From Gemmatimonadaceae bacterium (GTDB lineage Bacteria > Gemmatimonadota > Gemmatimonadetes > Gemmatimonadales > Gemmatimonadaceae), in assembly GCA_035606695.1 (NCBI GenBank), contig DATNEW010000012.1, positions 46,932-110,931 on the forward strand: a stretch of DNA of 64,000 nucleotides. Direction: 5' to 3'. This document shows, piece by piece, positions 9,324 through 18,248 of the stretch. Position 1 is the first letter of the stretch. Each line of letters opens with the position of its first letter. The translations under genes were made by a program, and so were the position numbers. A model generated the notes under the pieces. The model saw only the letters and a program-made list of their open reading frames with translations, ran no database searches and was not told the origin of the DNA.

Positions 9324-10217
9324 ATGTCGTACTCCGATTTCGTCGCCTTCAGAAAATCCCTCCCTCGTACGCCGCGGCTCGAGCGACAGACCGTGCGCGC
9401 GCGAGGCATCTCGTTCGCCGTGTTCACCAGCCCGCATGTCGACGGCGCGCGACCGCTCGTCTGCATCAACGGCGGCATGGTGTACGACCACTCGATGCTG
9501 TGGCCCGCGCTGTCGCCGCTCGCCGCAGGCCGACAACTCGTTCTTTACGATCTCCGCGGCCGGGGCGCATCGTCCGCCCCGGCCAATCCTGCCGAGTCGA
9601 CGATCGAGGACGATGCGGCGGATGTGGGTGCGTTGCGCCGCGCGCTGGGCATTCGTTCGTGGGACGTGCTTGGCCATTCGTGGGGAGGAGGCATCGCGAT
9701 GCTCGCCACCGCGGGCGATCTCGCGGGCGTGCGCAAGCTCGTGCTGGTCGACGCCGTCGGGCCGACGAGCGAGTGGATGATCCCGTTGCGCGAAAACGTT
9801 TTGCGCCGGCTCGAAGGGCCGCAGCGCGATGCGGTCGCCGCCATCCCCGAAGCTGCGCTTGGCGACCCCGATCCCGAGTTGCACAGCACATACGCGCGCG
9901 CCGTGTATCCCGCCTGGTTCGCCGACGCCGAGATGGCCAGCCGATTCGCGCCTCCGTCCGCGACGAGCGAAACCGGCGCCGCGGTTCTTGCCCGTTTGCG
10001 GCGCGACGGATACGATTGGCGTCCGATAATTCGTGGGATCACAACGCCGACCCTGATCCTTCACGGCGACGACGACGCACTGCCTCTAGCGGTTTCGCGG
10101 GCCAATTCGTATATCATCGAGAACGCCCGCCACGAGCTCGTTCCTACCTCCGGGCACATGCCTTTCTGGGAATCCCCTTCCCGCTTTTTCTCGCTGGTCG
10201 AATCATTTCTCTCGTAG
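9324..10217 (+). CDS. Alpha/beta hydrolase (proline iminopeptidase-like)
   Basis: 297 residues from ATG 9324. Typical fold markers: VCINGGMVYDHSMLWPALSP (oxyanion loop region), VLYDLRGRGASSAP, nucleophile elbow WDVLGHSWGGGIAMLA (Ser in GHSWGG), and a late acid/His pair in TPTLILHGDDDALPL and PTSGHMPFWESPSRF. GHSWGG is common in proline iminopeptidases and related hydrolases, but the substrate is not determined. No signal peptide is seen, so cytoplasmic. It lies alone, just right of the palindromic element. Confidence 0.88.
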   Translation: MSYSDFVAFRKSLPRTPRLERQTVRARGISFAVFTSPHVDGARPLVCINGGMVYDHSMLWPALSPLAAGRQLVLYDLRGRGASSAPANPAESTIEDDAADVGALRRALGIRSWDVLGHSWGGGIAMLATAGDLAGVRKLVLVDAVGPTSEWMIPLRENVLRRLEGPQRDAVAAIPEAALGDPDPELHSTYARAVYPAWFADAEMASRFAPPSATSETGAAVLARLRRDGYDWRPIIRGITTPTLILHGDDDALPLAVSRANSYIIENARHELVPTSGHMPFWESPSRFFSLVESFLS

Positions 10218-10305
10218 TTCCCGCCGATACTCCTCCGCAGTAACACGTAGTTCCCTCCCCCTGAACTCCGGGCCGCTGCCGGTCCCGGGGCGGTCAACGA
10301 TCGGT

Positions 10306-11052
10306 ATGAAGCGAGCCGTCCTCCCCCTGCTCTCGCTTGCGCTGGGACTTTCCGTCCTCGGCGCCATTCACGCGCCGGTCGCTGAACCGAAGCCCGTGCG
10401 CCATACCATTTCGTCGGGCGCCATCGCTCGCGTCCTCCGTGAAGTCGCCGCGCTGCCGTCGCGCGGCGCCGACCGATCGAGCGTGATGCAGCGATTGCGC
10501 GATGAAGAATCCGGCACCTACATCGGCGACATTCTTCGCGAACGCGACTCATCGCTCGCGCGCTGGTCCGGACGCGAGGACTCGCCGCTCAGCGTGTGGA
10601 TTCAACCGCAGTCACCGCTCGACGACTTCTCCAACAGTTATGTGAATCGGGTGCGCGAAGCGTTCGAGGCGTGGAACGACGTCGACCTCCCCGTGCAATT
10701 CGCCTTCGTGCGTGATTCGGCGCAGGCCGAAGTGCACGTGAATTGGATCGATCACTTCGACGAGCCAATCAGCGGACGCACGCGCTGGGCGCGCGACGAC
10801 GACTGGGTGATCACCGACGCGAACATCATTCTGGCGTTGCATCACAACCAGGGCGATCTGCTCGATGACGACTCCATGCGCGCCATGGCGATGCACGAGA
10901 TCGGACATCTGCTCGGCCTCGATCACACGACGGACTCGCTGAGCATCATGGCGCCAAAGGTTCGCGTGCGGCAACTCTCGTCGGCGGATCGCGCAACGGC
11001 GCGCCTGCTCTATGCGTTGCCTACCGGTCCGCTGCCTGGTCTGCCGCACTAG
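10306..11052 (+). CDS. Matrixin-like zinc metalloprotease, secreted (copy 1)
   Basis: 248 residues from ATG 10306 with an N-terminal hydrophobic signal (MKRAVLPLLSLALGLSVLGA). The extended zinc motif MAMHEIGHLLGLDHTTDSLS matches the HExxHxxGxxH signature of metzincins, followed by SIMAPKV, a plausible Met-turn. Upstream is DDFSNSYVNRVREAFEAWND, the typical start of a peptidase M10-like domain. A close relative follows 9 bp downstream, so this is a tandem duplicate pair, probably one transcript. Likely a periplasmic or extracellular protease. The substrate is unknown. Confidence 0.88.
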   Translation: MKRAVLPLLSLALGLSVLGAIHAPVAEPKPVRHTISSGAIARVLREVAALPSRGADRSSVMQRLRDEESGTYIGDILRERDSSLARWSGREDSPLSVWIQPQSPLDDFSNSYVNRVREAFEAWNDVDLPVQFAFVRDSAQAEVHVNWIDHFDEPISGRTRWARDDDWVITDANIILALHHNQGDLLDDDSMRAMAMHEIGHLLGLDHTTDSLSIMAPKVRVRQLSSADRATARLLYALPTGPLPGLPH

Positions 11053-11061
11053 ACTTCCGTC

Positions 11062-11811
11062 GTGCGCCGCATCGAAAACTGGTTGATGCTTCTCGTCGTG
11101 GCGCTGGCGGCATTCGTCGGCGTCTCGATCGCGCACGCGCCACGACTCTCGTCAGCCGCCGCGAGCGACAATCCGATCGTGCGGGACATCGCGGCGCGAA
11201 AGATCGTTCGCAACACCGACGCGCCTGCGCCGTCACGCACCGTCGACGTCCGCGCGAAGATCGCCGAAGTCCCCGGCACGTATCTCGGCGAAATTCTCGG
11301 CGAGCAGGGCAATCAACTCGTGCGCTGGCCCGACAGCGATCGCCAGCCGTTGCGCGTGTGGGTCCAGAGTGCATCGACGCTGCGCGACTGGAATGACACC
11401 TACGTGCAGATGGCGCGCGATGCAATCGGCGATTGGCAAGAGGCCCAAGTGCCGTTGCGCTTCAAGTTCGTTCTCGACTCCGTAGGGGCCGAGATTCGTT
11501 TGGAGTGGGCCGATCAGTTTCCGGCGTCGCTGGGACTTCGCGTCGGCACGACAGCGCTGACCTACGATCAATTCGGATGGATTGCCGGCGCCACGATCAC
11601 GATCACGCTTCACGACAGCTTGGGCGTCGTCATTCCCGGAAGCGCGCTCGCCGGCATCGTCCGGCACGAATCGGGACATGCGATCGGGCTCGGACATTCG
11701 AGCGATCCCAAAACGAAGATGTATCCCGTCGAAACGACGACCGACATCCAGCCGGCGGACCGCGCGACGCTGGCGTTGTTGTACACGCTGCCTCCGGGCC
11801 CGGTGCGGTAA
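11062..11811 (+). CDS. Matrixin-like zinc metalloprotease, secreted (copy 2)
   Basis: 249 residues from GTG 11062 (MRRIENWLMLLVVALAAFVG, an N-terminal membrane or signal segment); an internal ATG nine codons in is an alternative. The zinc motif is VRHESGHAIGLGHSSDPKTK, again HExxHxxGxxH, then KMYPVE as the probable Met-turn. It shares with copy 1 the pattern ...GTYLGEILGEQGNQLVRW..., DDF/DWNDTYVQMARDAIGDWQ and a closing RATLALLYTLP. The two have diverged over most of their length, so the duplication is old. Function as for copy 1. Confidence 0.86.
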   Translation: MRRIENWLMLLVVALAAFVGVSIAHAPRLSSAAASDNPIVRDIAARKIVRNTDAPAPSRTVDVRAKIAEVPGTYLGEILGEQGNQLVRWPDSDRQPLRVWVQSASTLRDWNDTYVQMARDAIGDWQEAQVPLRFKFVLDSVGAEIRLEWADQFPASLGLRVGTTALTYDQFGWIAGATITITLHDSLGVVIPGSALAGIVRHESGHAIGLGHSSDPKTKMYPVETTTDIQPADRATLALLYTLPPGPVR

Positions 11812-11851
11812 GGAAGTGCGGTAAGCACCCTTCTTGCCTCGCCGTAAGCGC

Positions 11852-12802
11852 ATGAAGCGCGAACGCGTGTACGACATCGGCATCGTGGGCGGCGGGCCCG
11901 CGGGACTTTCGGCGGCCATTTGGTCCGCGCGATATCTGCATTCGGTCGTGCTCGTCGACAGCGGCGACCCGCGCAACTGGCAAACGCGCGGCATCAACGG
12001 TTTCCTCGGCCTCGAGGGCATTTGTCCGCCCGAATTGCGCGCGCGCGGTCGTGACACCTGCCGCCAACTTGGGGTGGAGCTTGTCGATGGTATCGTGCTG
12101 CATGCCGAGCAGCCGCGAGACGAAGAGCTCGTGCTGTCGCTGGAAGGCGGAAGTCGCCTCGTGTGCCGCCGGCTTTTGCTGGCGATCGGCATTCGCGACG
12201 TGTGGCCCGACATTCCCGGACTCGATCACGCGTACGGTGCGAACGCGCACGTGTGTCCGGATTGCGACGGCTACGACGCGCGCGGCAAGAAGGTCGTCGT
12301 GATCGGCAACGGGCGCCGCGCGGTCGGCATGGCGCTCAATCTCACGACGTGGACGCACGACATCATCATCTGCACGAACGGCCGCCCGCCGGAGATGGAC
12401 GAGCCGGAATACTGCGGCAAGCTCGATGCGCTGAACATCCCGGTGCTCACCGACCGCATCACCCAAGTCTGTTGCGTGGATCGGCGGATTCACTGCCTGA
12501 AGCTGGAGAACGGCGCGCAGCTCGACACGGACAAGGTGTTTTTCTCGATCGCGCAATATCCGGCCGACGATCTGGCCGTGCAGCTAGGCTGCGAGCGCGA
12601 CGAAGAAGGCCACGCCGTGGTGGATGCGCATTGTCACACGTCAGTGTTCAACGTGTTCGCCGCGGGCGATCTCACACCGGGATCGCAATTGGCGATCACG
12701 GCGGCCGCCGAAGGGGCGACCGCCGCGTTGTCGATGCACAAATCGTTGGTACCGGCCGAGCGGAAGCTCGAGCCGCGTGAGCGGGCTACCAGCTCAACGT
12801 GA
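11852..12802 (+). CDS. Thioredoxin-reductase-like FAD/NAD(P) oxidoreductase
   Basis: 316 residues from ATG 11852; a TTG at 11834 would add six. The FAD-binding motif YDIGIVGGGPAGLSAAIWSA is at the N-terminus, the second dinucleotide motif VVVIGNGRRAVGMALNL at about 148-164, and the final FAD motif VFNVFAAGDLTPGSQLAITA near the C-terminus. The CPDC at residues 135-138 sits where thioredoxin reductases have their redox CxxC. TrxB usually has CAxC-type motifs, so this may be a TrxB-like enzyme with a different partner. No thioredoxin gene is adjacent. Its last 17 bp overlap the convergent PDZ gene. Confidence 0.85.
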   Translation: MKRERVYDIGIVGGGPAGLSAAIWSARYLHSVVLVDSGDPRNWQTRGINGFLGLEGICPPELRARGRDTCRQLGVELVDGIVLHAEQPRDEELVLSLEGGSRLVCRRLLLAIGIRDVWPDIPGLDHAYGANAHVCPDCDGYDARGKKVVVIGNGRRAVGMALNLTTWTHDIIICTNGRPPEMDEPEYCGKLDALNIPVLTDRITQVCCVDRRIHCLKLENGAQLDTDKVFFSIAQYPADDLAVQLGCERDEEGHAVVDAHCHTSVFNVFAAGDLTPGSQLAITAAAEGATAALSMHKSLVPAERKLEPRERATSST

Positions 12803-13859
12803 CGTCGTGCGTCTTGTGATCGCGCACGACCTTGAGCGTCAGCTCGCGCGCGCGCATGTGCGCGGAGAAGGCAGCGCGCAGCTCATCGAGCGTCGTGACG
12901 GGCTGCGAGCCTGCGTTCACGATCACGTCGCCAACGCGCAGGCCTGAAGTCCAGGCGGGCGAAGTCTCGGGCACCTGCTTCACGAGAATCCCGGTGCTGA
13001 TCTTGAGCACCTTCGCGAGGTCAGGTCCGACGTCCACCATGCTCGCGCCAAGCACGCCGTCGCGAGAGATGATGAACATGCCGCCGGGCAGCATGGGGCC
13101 GCGGATCATGGTTGCCCTCGGGACAGCCTCGAGAACACCACCACCCGCCACACTGGCACGAGCGGCGGCGACCGCCCGCTTCTCGTAGAACTCGTTCGGG
13201 AAGTTCGGTGCCGCGCCCAGATCGAGACGCCGGTACATCAATCGTGACGGCGCTTTCGCGATGACGAGCGAGTAATCCTTCGGTTCACCGTCGTGGCGCA
13301 CGGTGACGTCGAGCTTGTGATCGGGAATGAGCAAGCGCGTCATGTTGAGCTCGTGGCCGATAACGTCGACGCCGTTGTAGGCGAGCAGGACATCACCCGG
13401 TGCGATCCCCGCGTGGCCGGCCGGCGAGTCCGGCTCGACGGAAACGATCAGCGGGTATGCCAGATACGTCACCCGCTGACCGTTCGAGTCGGCGTAGGTC
13501 TCACTTGGTCCACTCGGGTTGAGCCCGATCCACCCTTTAGGCATGGCGAGCTCAGAGCCGCCATTGATCCGAAACGTGACCTTTCCCACCGTGGGCGCAC
13601 CCATGAGCGTTTCCAGATGCTTGGACAGCACCAGCCACTGATCCGACCCGAATTCGGTCTGATCGAGCGAGCGAATGATCGTCATGAGCGAGTCCATCGT
13701 CACGCGCGACGCCGTCAGCTTGCGCACGGCGATGGTATCCCGGCGGACGGCGCCGGCCGACTGCGCCTGGACGCGCTCCGCGCCGACGGCCGACGCGAAC
13801 GTGGCGAAGGCGACGACGGCCATGCGCGGATGAACGAATCGATGTATCAAACTTCTCAT
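12786..13859 (-). CDS. Secreted double-PDZ-domain protein
   Basis: 357 residues with a signal peptide (MAVVAFATFASAVGAERVQA after a short basic lead). PDZ 1 includes LIVSVEPDSPAGHAGIAPGD with GDVLLAYNGVDVIG (about 140-200). PDZ 2 includes ISTGILVKQVPETSPAWTSG with GDVIVNAGSQPVTTLDELRA (about 290-355). No trypsin-like catalytic triad is present, so it is a PDZ scaffold rather than a HtrA protease. Its ATG overlaps the TAA of the anti-sigma gene by one base (TAATG), indicating translational coupling. It is the third gene of the sigma/anti-sigma operon and may sense or present misfolded envelope proteins; that role is inferred from context. Confidence 0.85.
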   Translation of the reverse strand: MRSLIHRFVHPRMAVVAFATFASAVGAERVQAQSAGAVRRDTIAVRKLTASRVTMDSLMTIIRSLDQTEFGSDQWLVLSKHLETLMGAPTVGKVTFRINGGSELAMPKGWIGLNPSGPSETYADSNGQRVTYLAYPLIVSVEPDSPAGHAGIAPGDVLLAYNGVDVIGHELNMTRLLIPDHKLDVTVRHDGEPKDYSLVIAKAPSRLMYRRLDLGAAPNFPNEFYEKRAVAAARASVAGGGVLEAVPRATMIRGPMLPGGMFIISRDGVLGASMVDVGPDLAKVLKISTGILVKQVPETSPAWTSGLRVGDVIVNAGSQPVTTLDELRAAFSAHMRARELTLKVVRDHKTHDVTLSW

Positions 13860-14575
13860 TAGTAACTCATAATCTGCATGCTGGCCGGCAGCACCGTGTT
13901 GAGCTGCCGCAAGGTCGCCTCACGCTGGCCCATCGTCGTGAGGTAGTAGCCGTTGATGACCGGATCGTACGGCGACTTCTGCCGCGCCTGGCTGAGGACG
14001 CGGCCGGTTTCGTCGAGCGCGGCGAGGCGCGTGCGGATGGCCGCGGGCGACGCGGGCGCGTCGTTCGCCGTATCGTGCTGCGCGATGAACGCCACCGCGT
14101 TCTGATAGAGCAGCTGCGCGCGCGTCTGCGCGGCGACTGCATCTTCCACCGATTTGAACGTCTGCGCGGAGTCCGCCGAATGCGAAGACACCGGCGCCGA
14201 CGCGACCGGCGAGTCGACCGCGGAGTTGGCGAGCGGTGATGCACCGGCGGAATAGCGGCCGCCCATCACGCCGCCCGCGACCAACAGCACCGCTGCCGCG
14301 GCCTGGAGCCACGGACGGCGCACCTGCCGCGCACGAAATTGCAGCCCGCGGCCTGAGTCGATGATACCGTCGGCGACGAGCGCCGGCCGCAGCGATTCCC
14401 AACTCGTGATTGGCGTTCCCAGGCGCGCCGTTTCCGCGCCGGCCAGATCGGCGACGCTCGAATATGCGACACGCTCGCGCGCGCACGCCGCACACGCGGA
14501 CAAGTGCGCGAGCTCGGCCGCCGTGGGCGCTTCGTCGACCAATGCCGCCAGGCGTTCAGTAGGCAGGTGCGACAT
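13859..14575 (-). CDS. Zinc-binding anti-sigma factor, single transmembrane segment
   Basis: 238 residues if translation starts at ATG 14575, which has AAAGGA seven bases upstream; ATGs at 14605 and 14623 lack such a site. The cytoplasmic head carries HLSACAAC (His24, Cys28, Cys31), the HxxxCxxC signature of ZAS anti-sigma factors. A transmembrane segment lies at about 88-107 (WLQAAAAVLLVAGGVMGG), followed by a periplasmic tail. The start overlaps the end of the sigma gene by 20 bp. It should hold the adjacent ECF sigma factor inactive until an envelope or redox signal releases it. Confidence 0.88.
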   Translation of the reverse strand: MSHLPTERLAALVDEAPTAAELAHLSACAACARERVAYSSVADLAGAETARLGTPITSWESLRPALVADGIIDSGRGLQFRARQVRRPWLQAAAAVLLVAGGVMGGRYSAGASPLANSAVDSPVASAPVSSHSADSAQTFKSVEDAVAAQTRAQLLYQNAVAFIAQHDTANDAPASPAAIRTRLAALDETGRVLSQARQKSPYDPVINGYYLTTMGQREATLRQLNTVLPASMQIMSY

Positions 14576-15152
14576 GCTCGGATCCTTTGCTTGGTAATCG
14601 GACATCTGAGGATTCTTTGACATCGATGAGGTGCGCGAGCAGCCGTCTCAACTTGCCGCGCGCCTTGAACAGTTGTGATTTCGACCCGCCGGGCGTGATG
14701 CCGAGCTGCTCGGCGATCTCCTCGTGGGTGTAGCCTTCGACGTCGTGCATCATGAACACTGTGCGCGCACCCGGTGACAGTTGGGCGGCGGCTTCTTCGA
14801 TCGATTGGGCAACGAACGAGCGCTCGGTATCCGGCTCGATCGAGGCCGACGATTCGTCCACCTCGGTTTCGATGCTCGCCAGGCGCCGCGTCTTCCGCAG
14901 CGCGTTGAGCGTCCGGTTGACGGCAATCCGGTGCGCCCAGGTGCTGAACTGCGAGTCGCCGCGGTAACTCGGCAACGCGCGGAAGATCTGAATCCAGACT
15001 TCCTGCGCGATGTCCGCCGCCAGGTCCGCATCTCCGCCCACCAGGCGACGTACGACCATGTCGATGTGAGGCGCGTGCCGGGTCCAGAGGGCCCGGAGCG
15101 CGCTCTCATCGCCATCGATCGCTCGGCGGATGAGGAGCGGTTCGTGATCCAT
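14556..15152 (-). CDS. ECF-type RNA polymerase sigma factor
   Basis: 198 residues from ATG 15152 (MDHEPLLIRRAIDGDESALR). Region 2 contains DLAADIAQEVWIQIFRALPS and FSTWAHRIAVNRTLNALRKT. Region 4 contains LSPGARTVFMMHDVEGYTHE and EIAEQLGITPGGSKSQLFKA. It lacks regions 1 and 3, as ECF sigmas do. A longer in-frame reading to 15392 has no sigma-like sequence and was dropped. It forms an operon with its anti-sigma and the PDZ protein, transcribed away from the serine hydrolase at 15500. Autoregulation is usual in this family but no operator was proven. Confidence 0.93.
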   Translation of the reverse strand: MDHEPLLIRRAIDGDESALRALWTRHAPHIDMVVRRLVGGDADLAADIAQEVWIQIFRALPSYRGDSQFSTWAHRIAVNRTLNALRKTRRLASIETEVDESSASIEPDTERSFVAQSIEEAAAQLSPGARTVFMMHDVEGYTHEEIAEQLGITPGGSKSQLFKARGKLRRLLAHLIDVKESSDVRLPSKGSEHVAPAY

Positions 15153-15298
15153 GCGTCTGATTAGTCCCCGAACGTTCGGAAAGGGTTTACTCGCGCGCAG
15201 CCCCAGGCTGAACGATTCATCGCGGACCGTTACATCGCAAACCCTTGCTCGTCCCGCGATTAGAAGGCAGAATGGGACCGTCGTCCACCTTCCCATCA

Positions 15299-15326
15299 GG
15301 AACATTTGGTGCGAATGTGACGTATC
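15299..15326 (+). promoter_or_regulatory. Weak candidate ECF-type promoter in the 347-bp divergent gap
   Basis: GGAAC at 15299-15303, a 17-bp spacer and CGTATC at 15321-15326 fit the general ECF -35/-10 pattern reading towards the serine hydrolase at 15500. The rest of the gap (15153-15499) holds no recognisable gene or RNA. The match is short and could be chance. Confidence 0.25.
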
Positions 15327-15499
15327 GCACGTGGTGGCTTGGTGTGGTTTGGTGGCCCATCGGCCGTTTTTCTCCTCCCGGCCGATACTCACCTACAGAG
15401 ACGCACGCGTTCTGCATATACCTAGCTCAGGTGTCAGGTAGCGGGTCTGGTCCATCCAGTCCCAGCTGCTGAGACCGCATTCCGTTCGTCGGAGTTCTG

Positions 15500-16843
15500 G
15501 TGCTGTCACTGCTCGTCTCACTCTCGCTCGCGACGGCTAACGGCGGCGGCGGCCTTCCCGTGAAGGCGCCGAAGGCCGTGGGCATGTCCAGCGAGCGGCT
15601 CGCCAAGATCGATCACGTCGTCGAATGCGGAATTTCGGCTGGGGGATACCCGGGCGCTTCCGTCGTGGTCGGCCGGCGCGGCGCAGCCGTGTGGGAAAAG
15701 GGCTTCGGGAAGCAGAGCTGGGAAAAAGGCAGCACGCCCGTCTCCGCCGATCGCACCATCTACGATCTCGCTTCGTTGACCAAAGTCGTCGGCACCACGT
15801 CGGCGCTCATGATCTTGTACGATCAGGGTAAGATCCACCTCGACGATCCGGTGTCGAAGTACATCCCCGAGTTCTCGGGCGGCGCAAAGGATCAGGTCAC
15901 GATCCGGATGCTCCTCGAGCATCGCTCGGGGCTGCCGGCCGGGCGGGATCTGTGGCGCATCGCGCACACGCCCGAGGAAGCACGGGCCGCGGTCATCTCG
16001 ACGCCGCTCGTTTGCGAACCGGACCACTGCTACGAATACTCGGACCTTGGCGCCGACATGCTCGGCTTCGTGGTCGAGGCGGCGTCCGGCCAGCGGCTGG
16101 ACCAATTCCTGGAACAGAACGTCTTTGGCCCGCTCGGCATGACGGATACGTTCTTCCGGCCCGCCGACTCGCTGAAGGCGCGGGTGGCGCCCACGGAAGT
16201 CGCTCCGCCGCGCGGCTACCCGCTCAAGGGCGAAGTACACGACGAGAACGCGTACGCGCTCGGCGGCATTGCCGGACATGCCGGCTTGTTCAGCACCGCG
16301 TCAGACCTCGCGGTCTTCGCGCAGATGATGCTGAACGGCGGCGAGTACAACGGCCTTCGCATCTTCGCCGATTCGACCGTGGCGCTGTTCACCAAGCGCG
16401 CCGTGGGAACGCGCGCGCTCGGCTGGGACACGTGCAACGACAAGGGCAGCTGCGGCAAGTATCTCGGTGAGGATGCCTACGGACACACGGGCTTCACGGG
16501 AACGTCGCTTTGGGTCGACCCCGACCGCGACATGTTCGTGGTGTTGCTCACGAACCGCGTCCACGAAGCGCGGGCGAAGCGTCCGGCCAAGGTGATCGCC
16601 GACGTTCGCGCCGATCTCGCCGACGCGGCCGCGCTCGCGGTGACGGATTACGGCGACGGGCCGATGGTGATGCCGGCGAAGTTCCGCGCCGACAAGGCTG
16701 TCGACTGGAACCGGCCGGAGCGGCACGCGCGGAAGCATTCGACGAAGAAGTCGAAGTCCGCAAAGGCGTCGACCTCGTCGAAGAAGAGAGTCGCTGCCAG
16801 CAAGGCGAGCAGTTCGAAGAAGTCGGCGAAGAAGAAGCATTAG
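15500..16843 (+). CDS. Serine hydrolase of the class C beta-lactamase/esterase family with Lys/Ser-rich tail
   Basis: 447 residues from GTG 15500 with CGGAG ten bases upstream. A short hydrophobic leader (MLSLLVSLSLATANG) suggests export. Catalytic elements: Ser92-Leu-Thr-Lys95 in YDLASLTKVVGTTS (SxxK), Tyr180-Ser-Asp in CYEYSDLGADM (YxN/YSD) and HTGFTGTSLWVDP (KTG-like HTG). The family includes esterases, D-aminopeptidases and penicillin-binding-like proteins, so true lactamase activity is not implied. The last 40 or so residues are nearly all Lys, Ser and Ala (KKSKSAKASTSSKKRVAASK...), a strongly basic disordered tail not part of the fold. Confidence 0.9.
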   Translation: MLSLLVSLSLATANGGGGLPVKAPKAVGMSSERLAKIDHVVECGISAGGYPGASVVVGRRGAAVWEKGFGKQSWEKGSTPVSADRTIYDLASLTKVVGTTSALMILYDQGKIHLDDPVSKYIPEFSGGAKDQVTIRMLLEHRSGLPAGRDLWRIAHTPEEARAAVISTPLVCEPDHCYEYSDLGADMLGFVVEAASGQRLDQFLEQNVFGPLGMTDTFFRPADSLKARVAPTEVAPPRGYPLKGEVHDENAYALGGIAGHAGLFSTASDLAVFAQMMLNGGEYNGLRIFADSTVALFTKRAVGTRALGWDTCNDKGSCGKYLGEDAYGHTGFTGTSLWVDPDRDMFVVLLTNRVHEARAKRPAKVIADVRADLADAAALAVTDYGDGPMVMPAKFRADKAVDWNRPERHARKHSTKKSKSAKASTSSKKRVAASKASSSKKSAKKKH

Positions 16844-16864
16844 GCCGGGCGTTGCTCGAAATGG

Positions 16865-16892
16865 AAAGGCTCTCCTTGTGGAGAGCCTTTTT
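16865..16892. terminator. Intrinsic terminator, shared by converging genes
   Basis: AAAGGCTCTCC, a TTGT loop, then GGAGAGCCTTTTT: an 8-bp GC-rich stem (GGCTCTCC/GGAGAGCC) extended by A/T pairs, with a T run on the plus strand and A residues on the other side. It lies 22 bp after the serine hydrolase and 11 bp from the end of the convergent outer-membrane gene, so it can serve both. Confidence 0.9.
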
Positions 16893-16902
16893 GCTATCGG
16901 CG

Positions 16903-18093
16903 TCAAAACATGTATCCGAGTCCGATGTAGATCGGCGCCGCTGACTGCCCCGAGTGCCCAACATCCGCGGACACCACGAAGCTCGGCCCGAACGCTAATC
17001 GCGCGCCGCCGCCATACCCGGCGTGCAGCTCGTGCGTGATCGACGAGAGATCGACGCCATTGTCCCACACCCGGCCCGCGTCGACGAACGCGCTCAGAAT
17101 CACCGATGACGGCCGGCCGTGCAACATGAAGTCGGCGGCGTTCCAACGAAGCTCGTTGTTCGTGACGGCGATTCCCTTCCCGACATAGCGGTCCTTGGGG
17201 AGTCCGCGAACGCTGCTCGAGCCACCGAGTCCGTCCTGCGACTTCTGAGTAGTCTGAATTTCCGCCAGCGCGTGGAACGGCGCGTCACCCATCGTGTTCT
17301 GCATGAGGACACGTGTCGCGAAGGTCACGCGTTCACTCAGCGGCTGATAGCGCCGCACCGAGGCCGTCCAGCGCGTGTAGTCATTCGTGGCACCGAGTGA
17401 TTTGTCGACGCGCTGAACGATGAGGTCAGCCCAGGTGCCGTCGTGCGTGCCGATCTCGCGGTCGCGCGTATCGTACGTGAGGCCGGCGCGAAGGTAGTTC
17501 GTGTGGCCAAGAGGTGGTGTGCGGTTGTGCAAGTCGCGCTCGAGAAGTGTGGTACCGCTGTCGAATGGCGTGAGATCGATGCGGTCGTTCGACACGCCGC
17601 CGCCGACAAGCACGCGCACGCTCGGTAGAATGAGTGCGTGCTGGACGTCGCCCGTGGCGCTGAGACGATCTCGCCCATACCGGTAGAAGTAGCGCGTGCT
17701 GCCCGTCTCCAGCGCCGGGTCGTACGGCGTGTTGTTGCCGATGCCGTAGTAAGGCGCGGCGAGCTGCTGCTCTCGACCGACGAATGCCGTGTATCGCCAC
17801 GGATGATCTGGACGCGACGGCGCGTCGAAGAAGAGCGTGTAGTCGCGGCGGCCTTGCGTGGTGAGAAAGACGGTCGGCTGCGCGGTCCAGCGATATGACG
17901 TCGCGCGATCGTCGTAGCCGTAGAGCGCCATGATGAGGCCGTAACCAAGGCCTTCGTCGGCGTCGAAGTTGAGAGCGGGGACGCCCGAAACTTCCACCGG
18001 GCGCGGCTTGTCCTGCGCCGAAAGTCGGCCGGGCGCGACGCAAATGAGGGACGCGGTGAAAGCGATCCCCGCGAGCGATGTCGAGCGATGCAT
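16903..18093 (-). CDS. Outer-membrane beta-barrel protein (bacterial surface antigen/BamA-type barrel)
   Basis: 396 residues from ATG 18093, with GGAG nearby upstream and a signal peptide (MHRSTSLAGIAFTASLICVA...LSAQ). Most of the length alternates polar and aromatic residues as in membrane beta strands, ending ...APIYIGLGYMF with the C-terminal Phe typical of outer-membrane barrels. Features such as NYLRAGLTYDTRDREIGTHD and SSVRGLPKDRYVGKGIAVTN with ELRWNAADF match the D15/Bac_surface_Ag barrel (VRGF/Y-like loop VRGLPKDRY). No POTRA domains are present, so it is a barrel-only member, perhaps in lipid or protein traffic. Confidence 0.85.
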   Translation of the reverse strand: MHRSTSLAGIAFTASLICVAPGRLSAQDKPRPVEVSGVPALNFDADEGLGYGLIMALYGYDDRATSYRWTAQPTVFLTTQGRRDYTLFFDAPSRPDHPWRYTAFVGREQQLAAPYYGIGNNTPYDPALETGSTRYFYRYGRDRLSATGDVQHALILPSVRVLVGGGVSNDRIDLTPFDSGTTLLERDLHNRTPPLGHTNYLRAGLTYDTRDREIGTHDGTWADLIVQRVDKSLGATNDYTRWTASVRRYQPLSERVTFATRVLMQNTMGDAPFHALAEIQTTQKSQDGLGGSSSVRGLPKDRYVGKGIAVTNNELRWNAADFMLHGRPSSVILSAFVDAGRVWDNGVDLSSITHELHAGYGGGARLAFGPSFVVSADVGHSGQSAAPIYIGLGYMF

Positions 18094-18248
18094 CGGGCAC
18101 TCCGCGTTGGTGAAGGTCGTTCGGCGTTCGCACCCAAGGTGCTCACGTCCGAACGGCCGGCCCATGCGGAGAATGACGTAGGCGGCGGCCTGGAACTACG
18201 TAGGAGATCCGCTTGCCGCCGTGACGACGCCCCCCGACCTTACGAGGT

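Noticed and set aside
8318..10243. A 641-codon plus-strand frame over the M28 gene and the palindromic element
   Set aside because: Antisense to the conserved M28 peptidase and out of frame with the alpha/beta hydrolase; composition is that of a shadow frame.
13867..15400. Longer N-termini for the sigma and anti-sigma genes
   Set aside because: The added residues lack family similarity. The anti-sigma start at 14575 has a good ribosome site, and the sigma domain begins right at 15152.
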